Part shown: positions 24,963 through 36,100 of the stretch, one piece after another
How positions within the stretch are numbered: the stretch's first letter is position 1
Layout of the letters: each line of letters opens with the position of its first letter
Assembly: GCF_036785885.1 (NCBI RefSeq)
Contig: NC_092312.1
Span: 23,888,001 to 23,952,000, forward strand
From: Coffea arabica
Taxonomy: Eukaryota > Streptophyta > Magnoliopsida > Gentianales > Rubiaceae
Direction of reading: 5' to 3'
DNA length: 64,000 nucleotides
The notes under the pieces: model-generated
The model's database searches: none
The model's input: the letters and a program-made list of their open reading frames with translations, nothing else
What the model was told of the DNA's origin: nothing
Made by a program: the position numbers and the translations under genes

Positions 24963-26128
24963 GTAAGAAAAGGGTTAATATCAGAAACCTCCCTTGAGGT
25001 TTCTTCTAATCACACCTAGAACCCTTCATGTTTTCGAAATCACACTTAGCACCCTGGAATGACAACTTTGGTATCGTTGTCAACCCCTCATTATTTTTGT
25101 TCCACTTTTACCCTCCTTGTGAACTCTATTTATGTAACTCACATCCCTCCAACTTTTGTAACACTACAAAATCGTCCTTGAGCAGTGTAACATGTTTTGA
25201 ATATTTTGTAATTTTATGTAAGCTTCTTGTACATCTTTATAATAGATTGCGTTTCTGTTATTAAGTTTTACAAATAATTCACATAAAGTTACACATTGTT
25301 TAAAAAATGTTACATTGATCTGAACGGAGATAAAAAAAAATGTGACTATGGATTCTCATAATGGCAGCAATAGTTTCAATATGTGGTTGTAGTTGTAAAT
25401 AAACTTGCTCTTCCATTTTTGTGAAAATGAGGTGGTATAAATAGCTTTTTGTGCATCCTAGTCGAATGGAGTTTGTAAGTTATTAATATTGCGATACCCT
25501 ATTATCAAGTAAAAATGGATTGCTAATGCTATATACTCATGAATTCCCATCATCTTTAAACTACTTTTAGATTATGTTATTATTCACTTAGAAATTGCAA
25601 TTTTGGCAATGGCACTATGTCCATTGCCAAAAGTCAACATCACTGGAAACTCTATAGCTATTTAATATTAGGGAGTAGGATAGGAACAATTGTTAGATCA
25701 ACCATCCCTAAATCGTGTAACATTTTTTGAACATTTTGTAATTTTATGTAAATTTCTTGTACATCATTACAATAGAAGTGTGATAAGTTGTTAGTGTACA
25801 TATGAGTCCAATATGTAATAATCGTATTTGTGTTGATAAGTTTTACAAATAGTTCAATTAGAATTACACTTTGTACAAAAAATATTACATAATTACATAA
25901 TAGTTTTACATAATTTAGGGAAAACCTCAAGGGAGGTTTCCGAAATTAACTCTACATAAATAGAGCTCACAAGGAGGGTAAAAGTGGAACAAAAATAATG
26001 AGGGGGCTGACAATGATACCAAAGTTGTCATTCTAGGGGTGCTAAGTGTGATTTCGAAAACATGAGGGGTTCTAGGTGTGATTAGAAGAAACCTCAAGGG
26101 AGGTTTATGATATTAACCCGTAAGAAAA
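24963..26128. mobile_element. Long-TIR Mutator-like (MULE) non-autonomous element, with 9-bp target duplications
   Basis: The element proper is 24972-26119 (1148 bp). Terminal inverted repeats of about 165 bp (24972-25138 and 25953-26119) are nearly identical, starting GGGTTAATATCA and containing AAACCTCCCTTGAGGTTTC. The exact 9-mer GTAAGAAAA flanks both ends (24963-24971 and 26120-26128). Nine-bp duplications with long inverted repeats are typical of Mutator-like elements. Inside, a segment near 25190-25320 (TTTTGTAATTTTATGTAA, CTTGTACATC, AAGTTTTACAAATA) recurs in the same direction near 25718-25895. A second, partial TIR end (AAACCTCAAGGGAGGTTT) sits at about 25923-25940 just inside the right TIR. 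No transposase frame is present. Confidence 0.9.
25601..25632. repeat. Perfect 12-bp hairpin inside the MULE-like element
   Basis: TTTTGGCAATGG, then an 8-base loop CACTATGT, then the exact complement CCATTGCCAAAA. It sits mid-element between the two internal direct repeats. It may be a remnant of a tiny nested element or a fusion point of two element copies. Confidence 0.6.
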
Positions 26129-26129
26129 A

Positions 26130-28049
26130 ACTAGACATGGTTCCATTAGAATGGAGGATGGACTTGAACAATACCAAGGAAAGAAATATAAGTAAGGGAT
26201 TTCGGTTCGAGATTAAGAACGACAATGGAGAATTTACATTAAATTGGACCAATCCCACTATTTTTGCTTGTTTATTTCCGGGGGGGGGGGTGTGTGAATT
26301 GAAAAAAGAGATAAAAATTTTACATTTTATAATTGAATATTGTTAGTTAGTTTATAGTGATTTTATTATCTATTTTATGTTATAGTGAAGGAAAAAATAC
26401 AAAACATGTTTCCTATGTCTTTAGGAATATTTTCTTCATGTTATCTAGGAGATGGCAGAACTAGAGATTTGACATATCAATACAATCTTAGCAAAAAATT
26501 TATTAGTGTTAATTTCAAAAACTTCTAAAATCATGAGTGGTTAAATTGTGTACGTTTTTAAACCATAGGAAGATAAATTAAACCCTGACTAAACCACATG
26601 AGAAGTTTTGTATTTAACCCATTTATTTGTAGGGGAAATAGTGATATTTTGCTTGTCAATATTAGATGTGACGATCTCCATCACTATTTCGAAAACTTAC
26701 AAACTATGAAGGGTTAAATTATAGATTTTTAAACTATAAAAAAGTAGATGAGGAGAGATAATAATTTACTTTCATTTGTTCCCTTTTATTATCCTTTATA
26801 TAAATATTAGAGCAGCAATTAAGACTAGAATAAACTTAATAGGCAAAAGACAAATTGGAAGAGATGTAAGCGCAATAAAAAGAAGTGCAACAGATAAGTG
26901 ATTTTACAACCTTGCGATGACTAATACTCTTACTCTAGGATTATAAAGATAACAAGATAATAAAATAATAGACACAAATTTAATGGCCAAAGGAACAACT
27001 TAAAAGAGGAAATTAGTAGAAGATATTGTGGCAAATCATAACAAGCACTCTTATAATTCACCAATATCATTTAATATAAAGAATCAATATTATTGATTAT
27101 ACTAGGAAGGTGACAATTAGGATTCGAAAACGAAAGAAATCCAAATTTGCTTCTAATGTCCATTTGATGTGCTTCTAGTGTGTTAGATAATACTAGTAGT
27201 ATTAGAAGTTCCCTACCTTTTATTGCTATAAATAAGGTTACATACTTACAATCATAAATGGTAGTTTTGTTAATTATCATCCTAATTTTTTTCCAAATTC
27301 TTTTTTTTTTGTGCAAATTTTAGTTAATCAATTAAGGATTTCTAGAAGGGTAATAACATCAATTTACCATCCATGACTGAGAAATCTTGTCTAGTCAATA
27401 TGACAAGGGAGATAAGAGATAATTTTGAAACTGCATGGATGCTAATTGATATTAAGACAAACCTTAGGCGTGGTTTGTGAAATTATCCCTATTTAATAAC
27501 ATGCAAAAGACAAGTAAGTTGTATTGTTAGTATTTTCAAATACTAAAAGAAATATTATGAAACCTTAGAATTGGAATTGGCTTCATGCATGGTTTTGTTT
27601 CTCTACAGGTTATTAAATTTTTTTCTTTTTAAAAAAAAAGAGAGAAGAAGAAAAGAAAAAGAGTTATGCAACTTTACAAAAAAAAATTTTGCAAGCTTCT
27701 TTCCATACCTGTCTAGGTTTTTTCTTATTCTTTTTTCAAGTGACTAGTAACATTTTACTACAAGAGAATATCAAGAAATATTTACAGCAAGAGTTTAGAA
27801 ACTCCGGAATACTAAGTAGTGAATATGGGAGACTGAGACGGTAAAGCACATGCGAGTATAACATCAAAAAAAGTATATAATCAGTCTCCCTCGCAGAGAG
27901 GATACTTGAGAACTGATAATTAACTCTTGAAAATAACTTGCCAACGATGGAAATAAAGAAATGCTTTCCAAAATTCAGAAGACTAATATAAACGAATCGA
28001 TTTTTAACTAGCTAGTCGGATTTGGAACATGCATATGTCATTAACTTGT
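26130..28049. other. AT-rich intergenic DNA with decayed MITE traces
   Basis: There is no gene. At 26280-26290 lies a run of 11 G. Weak inverted-repeat pairs hint at old MITEs: AAAATACAAAACATG near 26393 against AAGTTTTGTATTTAACCC near 26603-26620, and AGGGTAATAACATCAATT near 27344 against GTGAAATTATCCCT near 27477-27490. Neither has a clean target duplication. Confidence 0.4.
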
Positions 28050-28483
28050 GGGTAAAAAACAGAAAAGTCTCATATGGTAAATCTAATACACAAAAAAGTC
28101 TCCCGTAGTTTTAAAACATACAACATGACACCTTATGTTTTGAACTAAATTGTAAAGATGACGAAATCTGTTAGATTTAACGAAAATGACTTATTGGAAT
28201 CTAAAAAAAAATTTATACCTAATTTTTAACAAATATACCTATTCTACCCTTTAACACTCAATTCTCTCTATCTAAAGAATAAAACAAATGATTTTTTGAG
28301 CTGTTTTTTGCTTAATTATATCAGGGCATTTTGGTCATTTCGTCCATTTTCGTTAAGTTTAACTGACTCCGTCACCTTTACAATTTAGTTCAAAGTATGG
28401 AGTATCATGTTGTACGTTTTGAAATCACGAGGGGTTTTTCTGTGTATTAAGATTATCACAGAGGGCTTTTTTATTTTTCACCC
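28050..28483. mobile_element. MITE with about 140-bp imperfect terminal inverted repeats
   Basis: The left end GGGTAAAAAACAGAAAAGTC and the complement of the right end, GGGTGAAAAATAAAAAAGCC, pair imperfectly. Pairing continues through TAATACACA, AAAACNTACAACATGA, TTTGAACTAAATTGTAAAG and TTAACGAAAATG, for roughly 140 bases per arm. The middle is about 150 bases of AT-rich DNA. There is no open frame. Flanking target duplications have decayed or my ends are off by a few bases, so the superfamily is not fixed; the long arms favour a Mutator-type MITE. Confidence 0.7.
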
Positions 28484-28848
28484 TTGTTAGCTACAAATCA
28501 CTTTTCATGTGGCAAATGCGGCTAATAGATCAAATAACAAAAGCAAATCCGTTGCTGAATCAATTGTTTATGTATGATGTTTTGCCATTACATACTCCCC
28601 CAGTCCAATTTTTTTTTTTTTTTTGGTTGCTTTTCAAGAATTCAACTCTTTAAGAATGGTTGCACCACCTTCCAAGTGTTTACGAATTAGACAAAAATCT
28701 TGCTAATTTTCTTGCTTCTTAAAATTAATAAGGACGAGAGTTGATGTAACTGAATCAATTTTAAAGATTAAAAGCCATGATGATGCAAGTGTTAGTGAAA
28801 ATAGATGTAATTTTCCAATAACTAGAGCTCTCGCGCCCTTATTTATTA

Positions 28849-28880
28849 CTAGTTTTTTCAACCTCACGCGATGCGTGAGG
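28849..28880 (-). mobile_element. Helitron-like 3' terminus
   Basis: Read on the minus strand: a perfect 8-bp stem with 3-base loop (CCTCACGC ATC GCGTGAGG, 28862-28880), then nine bases TTGAAAAAA, then CTAG, then host T. Helitrons end in a short GC-rich hairpin about 10 bases before CTRR and insert between A and T; all of these are met. The body would extend to the right on the plus strand, perhaps to about 29.8 kb (a CCTTTATAATAAAGG phrase lies near 29750), but I could not identify the TC 5' end. Confidence 0.5.
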
Positions 28881-29929
28881 ATGCCCTGGCTATATGTTAA
28901 TCAAGATCAAATGAAGGTAAGTGGATTAATGTAAATTGGTTATATATTTAATACATGATAGGTGTTAATAAATGCGGAGATTTTGACTTTAGGTAAATTG
29001 AATATTGTTGTTACTCGTTTACTCATTTGATTTGTAATTTTCTCTTAGATAGTCAGTCTTTGGCTTAAGATCTTTGTGAATTCTTGATACTATAAATAAA
29101 TGATGCATTCATTTAAAATGTACAAGTACATACAAATATCATAAATATGGTGACGCTGATCAGTTTTAAAATTATGCACACACTATTTGTATCTAATAAA
29201 AAATGAAATAAGTTTCAACAAGATCAGCCAGGTGAGAGTGTGAAAACTTCACCTTGTAAAACTGCCAAATCCAGGTTTTCAATTGAAGAAAGAAACACAT
29301 CCAATATGTTGCTTTCAGATGGCTTTCTCTCAAGATTACATAGGCAAGAGAGCTAAAACTCTGAATGAAAAAAATACCAATAAAAGTATCTAAAACTAAA
29401 GGTTAGGTAGTACATTACTTTTCTGAAATTTCTTATCAAGAATTAGTTCAAACATGTTCAAAAAATCTTTTCTTGTTATACATAATAGTGATTAAGGCGC
29501 ACTCAGATGTGTATATAACTAATTAGAATAAAAATATTTGTAATAATAATTCTCTTATAAAAGTGAAGTATTATAGGGGAAACAAGTGCATGGACTTAAT
29601 TTGGGTGATGTTAATAAAGAAAAACTGAAGAAATGTGTGTCAAATATAGTAGATAAACATGGAGAAATTGAACGTAAAAATATGGGAAGATTCGAAGTTA
29701 TGGTAAAATTGTTGTTTTATTATTTTGTTACAGAATAAATCCATTTTATCCTTTATAATAAAGGCAAAAAAAAAATAAAAAAAAAAAAGAAGAAAGAACT
29801 AACAATGCAACACCGTAAAGGGTATCAAGTTTTATATATGGCACATATATGCTTCCTAAAAAATGCCACTGGAGGGAGAGGGGAAAGAATTCTAGCGTCT
29901 GAACTCAGGAGCAAGAGGGCAAGCCCAAA

Positions 29930-30270
29930 CAAATGCCTATGAAATGCCACTGGAATTGTCGAAATTTACAGCATAACCAGTCTATCTGCCTATGAAATGC
30001 CACTAAAGTTGCTCAAAATTACCGGATAACCGGCCTGCCTATGAAAATGCCACTGAAGTTGCTCAAAATTACCGGATAACCGGCCCATGAGCACTGTAGC
30101 AACTCCAACTGGCACTTTTAGTATAGTAAGGATAGGTGCAATTAGATGAAACCAGACGTGCTGCAATTTGAGATTCTCCAGAGGCGGGGTAATATGAAAA
30201 TTTCCCTTCTTCGTAGCCATCTACATTAATTAGCACATGCTGCAATTTGAGATTCTCCAGAGGTGGCATA
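29930..30270. repeat. Short tandem duplications
   Basis: Two tandem families lie here. TGCCTATGAAATGCCACT...TTGCTCAAAATTACCGG occurs three times with a spacing of about 55 bases (from about 29933, 29990 and 30033). TGCTGCAATTTGAGATTC...CCAGAGG occurs twice, 79 bases apart (about 30159 and 30238). No gene is involved. Confidence 0.7.
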
Positions 30271-30289
30271 TATGGCAGAGACGTTCAAC

Positions 30290-33177
30290 CCGAAAGAAGA
30301 AAAGAAAGGAAATCATGAAAAATTCAAGAAAGAAGAAAACGAGCCGGGTTGAGGAGGAGAGAATATCATGCTTCTTGAACAAGCTCAGGGGATTGAGTAT
30401 TGGGCTTTTCATGTGGCAGGTGGAAATGATTCTGGAGTCTCCCAGAATGAGAGGAGATACGCTCGAGAGTTTCATGTTATCGAGACTGGTAAGTTGATAT
30501 CTATCTTAGTTCTAGAATGCGCACTGCGGTTCAGCGTCGAACTCAAGGGCATGCATAGACTTGAGGGTTGAGAAACATTTCAGCGTGTCAGAGCTCAGGG
30601 AATTTTGCATTGGATTTCTGGGTGCCTCGCACCGGCTTCTGTGCCAAATGTGTAGTGCCTATACTTGCTGTAAGAGCTTATTATCTCATTACTCAAGTTA
30701 TTATCATGAATATTCATGGTATGATGACATTGCTTTGCTTAGAGATCCCTTGATAAAAGCTCACCCGAACTTTGCAAAATTGATGTGTGGATGCCAATGA
30801 ACCTTTGCATCTTCCATCTTCGGATATGCATCCCATCTCGACGAAAGAGACCTCATAGCTGAAAGCAAGCGGCTGAGCTTCCTTCACAGGCATGCTTACT
30901 CTGTCCGGTTCGCATTGAAATTGGCGAAGGGTACTTTAGAGTACGTGGTTAGATTCGATCTTGAGCAGCTTAGGATCGTGCTGAACGCTGCAGGGTACGA
31001 CTTCAAAATCCCACAACCAGGAGAATCTGTGGTTAGATTCTTGTCATTGGTGGTGATCAATTCAGCCCCAATCACGCCAGCCACGTTATTCTTCTCGTAC
31101 TTGTGAATCAAAACAGTGAACTTGAGATGGTTAAACACCTAATAATCACCCTGCACCTCAGTACCAACGGGATATCCAGTTGCCATCTTCTGCCTCAAAC
31201 CATCAGTTGCCAAGAGCCATAAAATATGTAGTGTAGAATCCTTGATAATGCTTATGCATCCTACGTTGGAGAACAAAAGTAAATTTTCAGTCTTGATCAT
31301 ATGTGAACTTTTAATCTTTTAATTGTTTTGCTCTCCTTTCTTGGTCTGGATCTCCTTTTCGAGACCCAAATGTCTAAAATGATCAAATAGGCGTAGGTCT
31401 AGAATTTGTGATTCTGGCTAGACCTTCCCCATTCAGTTAAATGACAATTGAAGACCCGGTGGCTAACTGGTAACCAGGTGCTCCAAGTCCATGCAATAGT
31501 TAATGGGTAATGTGATGCTTTGTATCCATCCCATAAGTAAAATTTCGTCTTGAGGCGGAGCCAGAAAAAATTCTCAGTAGAGCAACGCTAAAATTTTTCT
31601 CAGCGGAGCAACACTAAAATTTTTTACCTACTCTTTTTTTAGTTTTTTAAACAAAAAAATATTCACTAACAAGTTGAAATGAAAAGTTTTTTTTTTTTTA
31701 AACTTATTTCAAATGAAATTTTATGACCTGTATATCCTTTTATAATATTAGTTCATGAACCAATTTAGAGGACCACATAATTTTTTCACTTCATTTATAA
31801 GAAAACTCTAAAGGCACATTTGAAATTATATCAAAATTCTATATGTATTATAGGAATTTAAGGGAGGCAGTGGAGCCCATGCCCCTGTTGCCCCCACCAT
31901 AAATCCGCCACTGATTCGATTAATTGTATTTCCATAGCCAGAACCTGTTTTTCTTCTAACATGCAGCAGCAGGTTGAGATGTGATGCTTGCTATCCAGAA
32001 CATTCAGCTTGTCCAAGAAAATGAGATTGAAAGTAAAAACATGCCCTTTTATGGGGTACTTGCAATTGAAAAATTAAATAGCTGTCTACTTTAACAATTT
32101 TCTTGGTAACTCCAACGGTAGAATTTCCGTCTTTGACATACTATGAAGTCTCAGCTAGGTTGCCTGGATTATATGCTTAACCACTGCTTTCTTGTGCGTG
32201 TATTCTTAAAATTACAACGTTCAAGCAGGGTTCTGATCTTTTAATTCACTCTGCTTGGGCTGTTGTCTAAAGACCTTTGCCAAGAGCAACCAAGTAACCT
32301 GAGGCAAGTAGATTCACCACAGGAAAGTGATTGAGTTACTTGTAAACTGTGGATCTGGACATGATGTTACTACGACCTTTGAAACATGAAGAACAGCCGT
32401 AGAGAGAGACTATTCCTTCTTCTCAAGATTTACAATACAGAATTTCTGTAGCCATCTTAAGTTTGAAAACACGCAACTCTTATTTCACATGCATGAAAAC
32501 CAAACCGGAGTTTTGAAAGCTAAATCTTATATCTCATTCAAGAAACCACAAGAAGAGAGAGAGGTCTCCATCATGTCTCATTTTTTTCAAAATCACACCT
32601 ACTCATGCACCATTCCTGTTCCCGGATAAGTTTGTGCAGTAATCTAGGTTTGACATGATGACTGAATGAAGCACAAGGCCACAATAAATTTTCCTCTGCG
32701 TAACTTGAAGATGCTGTTTAAAATGCTGCTAAAGATCAAAGCAAATACAAGATCATGGGTTGAAAATTTTAGGTTCATTCTTTTGCTAGCCCAATTTCTC
32801 CAGAAACTCCCTAGTAAAATTTCAACAAGCAAACCCTTCAACAAAGTCAATTCGAAGCTAACCCAAAGCTGCTGGATTTTCTGGACGTTTAGTCTTAAGC
32901 CGTACAGATTTCTTAAGCCCGATAATATTGTGCAACAAGGATAAATCAATCCATTGAGCAAAGAAACAACAAACAAACCCATTGTCAAAAAAGAATGCTT
33001 AGGGTCTCCCAAGGCCCTTAATACAGATGCTTTGGAATTGCATCTATCAATCAGTTTCATCTATAGCCTCAACCACAAGACGATGTACTATATTTTCGAC
33101 AAAGAACTTCCTCTTTGATGCTCTCCTTGATGACAGTTATCAGTTAACATGTTAAAAATAATGAACAGCAGATAAAG
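30290..33177. other. Intergenic region with unassigned open frames and MITE traces
   Basis: Moderately GC-richer DNA at 30300-31140 has open frames of 60-80 codons on both strands. Plus-strand phrases include EYWAFHVAGGNDSGVSQNER (about 30400) and AKGTLEYVVRFDLEQLRIVL (about 30920). I cannot assign them to a family or chain them into a gene; they may be exons of a decayed gene. At 31549-31913 the ends AGGCGGAGCCAGAAAA and (complemented) CAGTGGCGGATTTATGG look like a hAT-type MITE with no clear duplication. The rest, up to the PheRS stop codon, shows nothing recognisable; its right edge is the likely PheRS 3' UTR. Confidence 0.35.
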
Positions 33178-36100
33178 CTAAGCCGAGTCCATATACTGGA
33201 GACCAAGGCGGCATACCGGGTTTCTCTTAATGAGTCCAAGATCCACCTGCAAAAACCCAAAATGAAGTCTATGCCTGTGTACTGAACAGACCTTAACTCA
33301 GTCCTTATCATAGAATGAAGAAGTTGTACCTTGTGGCCAAAGAGGTCTCTGATATTATCAATTCCATAGAGGATCATGGTAGGCCTAATGAAAAAATAAT
33401 AATAATAAAGGAAAAAGAAAAAGGCAGATAATTATCAACCACCCTGAAGAGACACATTGACAGAATCGAAAGACTTGCACTCGCTTGAATGAGCACAATT
33501 ATATATGGCACATGTAAGTATGCAGGTTAATGTGGTCACAATTAAATAAATCTGTTTACCTTTCCAGGGAAAGGCCCCAGGCAATAACTTGAACATCTTC
33601 AGGAAGCCCCATAGGTTGCAGCATCTCAGGTCTGAACATACCAGAATTTCCTACTTCCACCCATTTTTTGAAGCCTTCATGATAACTGACCAAGTAAAGT
33701 ACCATCAGAATATTTACTACTATTGGTAGAGGTATCAAAATGGGTGACTTGGACGGGTTTGGGTTGGGTAAAATGGGTAATGGGTATAAGTGAGTCAACT
33801 CATTTATACCCATTTAATTAGATGGGTATAAATGGATAAGTCAAAAAATGAATTGGATAACCCAATTACCCATTTATAACTCATTTATTTTAACTTTTTG
33901 CAAACTCATTTAAATTCATTTTTGCAAACTAAGTTATCAATTTATACCACTCTTTGTACCCATCATTAGTTTTAAATATTTACTTATAATGTTCAATAAA
34001 CTTAATTACCAATTTTTTTCATTTATACTCTATGTCACAAAATTACCTATTATTTAATAATTGAATAATACGAATATAAAAATTTGAATTAAGTACTATA
34101 AAAATTAATATAAAAACTTAATCCAAAAATTTTGAACCCCTAACATTTTTTTCATATATAAATTTAAAATTTCATTTTATAAAGATAAGAAAATAGGCTA
34201 AAATTTATCATAAATTGGTAATGCTAAAAAATGAGCAAGTTAACAAACTAAGAAAAAATAAAATAATAAGATAAAACCAACAAATAATAATAATAATAAT
34301 AATGTTAACATCATGACAAAATGAAAAATTTGAAAAAAAAAAGGTAGGGGAAAAGAAGAGACTTGGGAGGAACAGAATTTTAAATGGATTAATTGGGTTT
34401 GATGGGTTACCCAATAATATCCATTTAATAAACGGGTATTATTGGATAATCCATTTATACCCATATACAAAAATTTAAGATACCTATACCCATCTATTCA
34501 TGGGCGGGTATGGATAAATCTAGTTAAGTGGGTTGATTTGCCACCTCTAACTATTGGACATGCCTCAAACCTTTACAAACAAAGTGGTGATTACTACCTG
34601 AAAATTTCCATGCTGGGTTCTGTGTATGGATTATATGCAGGTTTGAAACGGAGCTTGGACATGCCTGTGAATAGGGAACAATAGTTATTCCACAAGAATT
34701 ACACAGTAAGCATAGCATAAATCTTATGATACTATTACCCAAACGAGAGAAGAATTCATGAAGAACTCCAATCAGATCACTAAGGGCAAGTCCCCTATCA
34801 CACATAACACCTGCAATCACAAACCAAAAAAACAATGATGATACAGGCATGTAAAATCTTTCCATAGTACTCATCAATGGCAGATATTAATTACTTCAAG
34901 ACCAAGACCAAGAACAACATTTTTATCTGAAAGAATTTTATATTATTATAATTCCCCCGATTTGTCATCAATCTTCTAGTGGCTAAGGTAGAGGCACCAG
35001 AAATTAGAGGTCCTCATTTCAAATCCCCCCTTCCCCCTTCCCACTTATTAAACACCCCCCCCCCCCTTCTGTTAGGGGGCAAAAAATTACCTTCACAGAG
35101 TCATGACACAAGGAAAATTGCACCTGAGGAAGTAAAGAAACCTAAGATCCACATGTGCTATTAAGAAACATGAATACCTTCTATTTGGTGAAACTCAGCA
35201 AGATGAGTCCTATCAACAGCTTCATTTCGAAAAACACGATCTATTGAATAGTACTTCTTGGGAGCGAAAGGTTTCTGCATACAATCATAGTTCCTTAGAT
35301 GATATTACACTGGCTGTCCACTATATGAAAAATGCAGAAGCCATTACAGACAAAACAATCATAAAATACGCAGGCAAGTCAACCCACTCTCACACCTGCT
35401 CCATCCTAACACAGACAAATACACACACACACACACACAGGGGGGGAAGACAGAGAGAGAGAGAAGCAGAGATTTTATAATGCACTAATTACACAAGTAT
35501 TTCCAAGAAAAGAATCACTTTGCACTAAACAAACTCACAACCAACTCTAAGCATATCTCAATCTGCACTCATTATTACATTGGAGATAACTACGGAGGTT
35601 ATTGGGTCAAATTTTGGTATTGAAATCGGAATTGGAATCATAGACCCCACTACTGAGTATGGGGTTTGGTTTGCAAGTCGAATGGGTATCATTCTGTTAA
35701 AGAGCTCATTAATTTTAAACCCAAGTTTTGAGTGGGGAACAATAGGTGGCAAGATCTAAAACATTCATTCCAATTGAATGATTCCTATAGCAGTCGATAA
35801 CATGTATAACTCCGAAACCGGTTCCTACACCTCATACCCATTTATTAAACAACCCCTAAAGCACAGACCTTCACATACAAACTTACATGAGCATATACAA
35901 CATTTTTGGAAATAGATACATCTAGAACAATTTAACTGAACGAAGGCCAATACACAGTTATACCCCAGTTCCAGTGATGTGCAAACTTTCTTATATTATT
36001 GAAGGTAGAGACACTTGCCTATTTTAGTCCTAACCCTGAAGTCTGCACAATTTCCTCAAAACAAAAAGGAAAAAAGAAAATAAAAGTAAATTTTCCTACT

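Noticed and set aside
26387-26620. Possible MITE with AAATACAAAAC inverted ends
   Set aside because: The pairing is short and in AT-rich DNA; no target duplication was found.
30896-31138. Minus-strand 80-codon frame with HLKFTVLIHKYEKNNVAGVI, reminiscent of a lumenal segment of TM9 proteins
   Set aside because: The resemblance covers only about 15 residues, the rest does not fit, and no membrane segments follow.
31441-31560. Possible second tRNA-derived SINE (GGTGGCTAACTGG ... CTCCAAGTCC)
   Set aside because: The A- and B-box-like words are too weak and no tail or duplication is visible.
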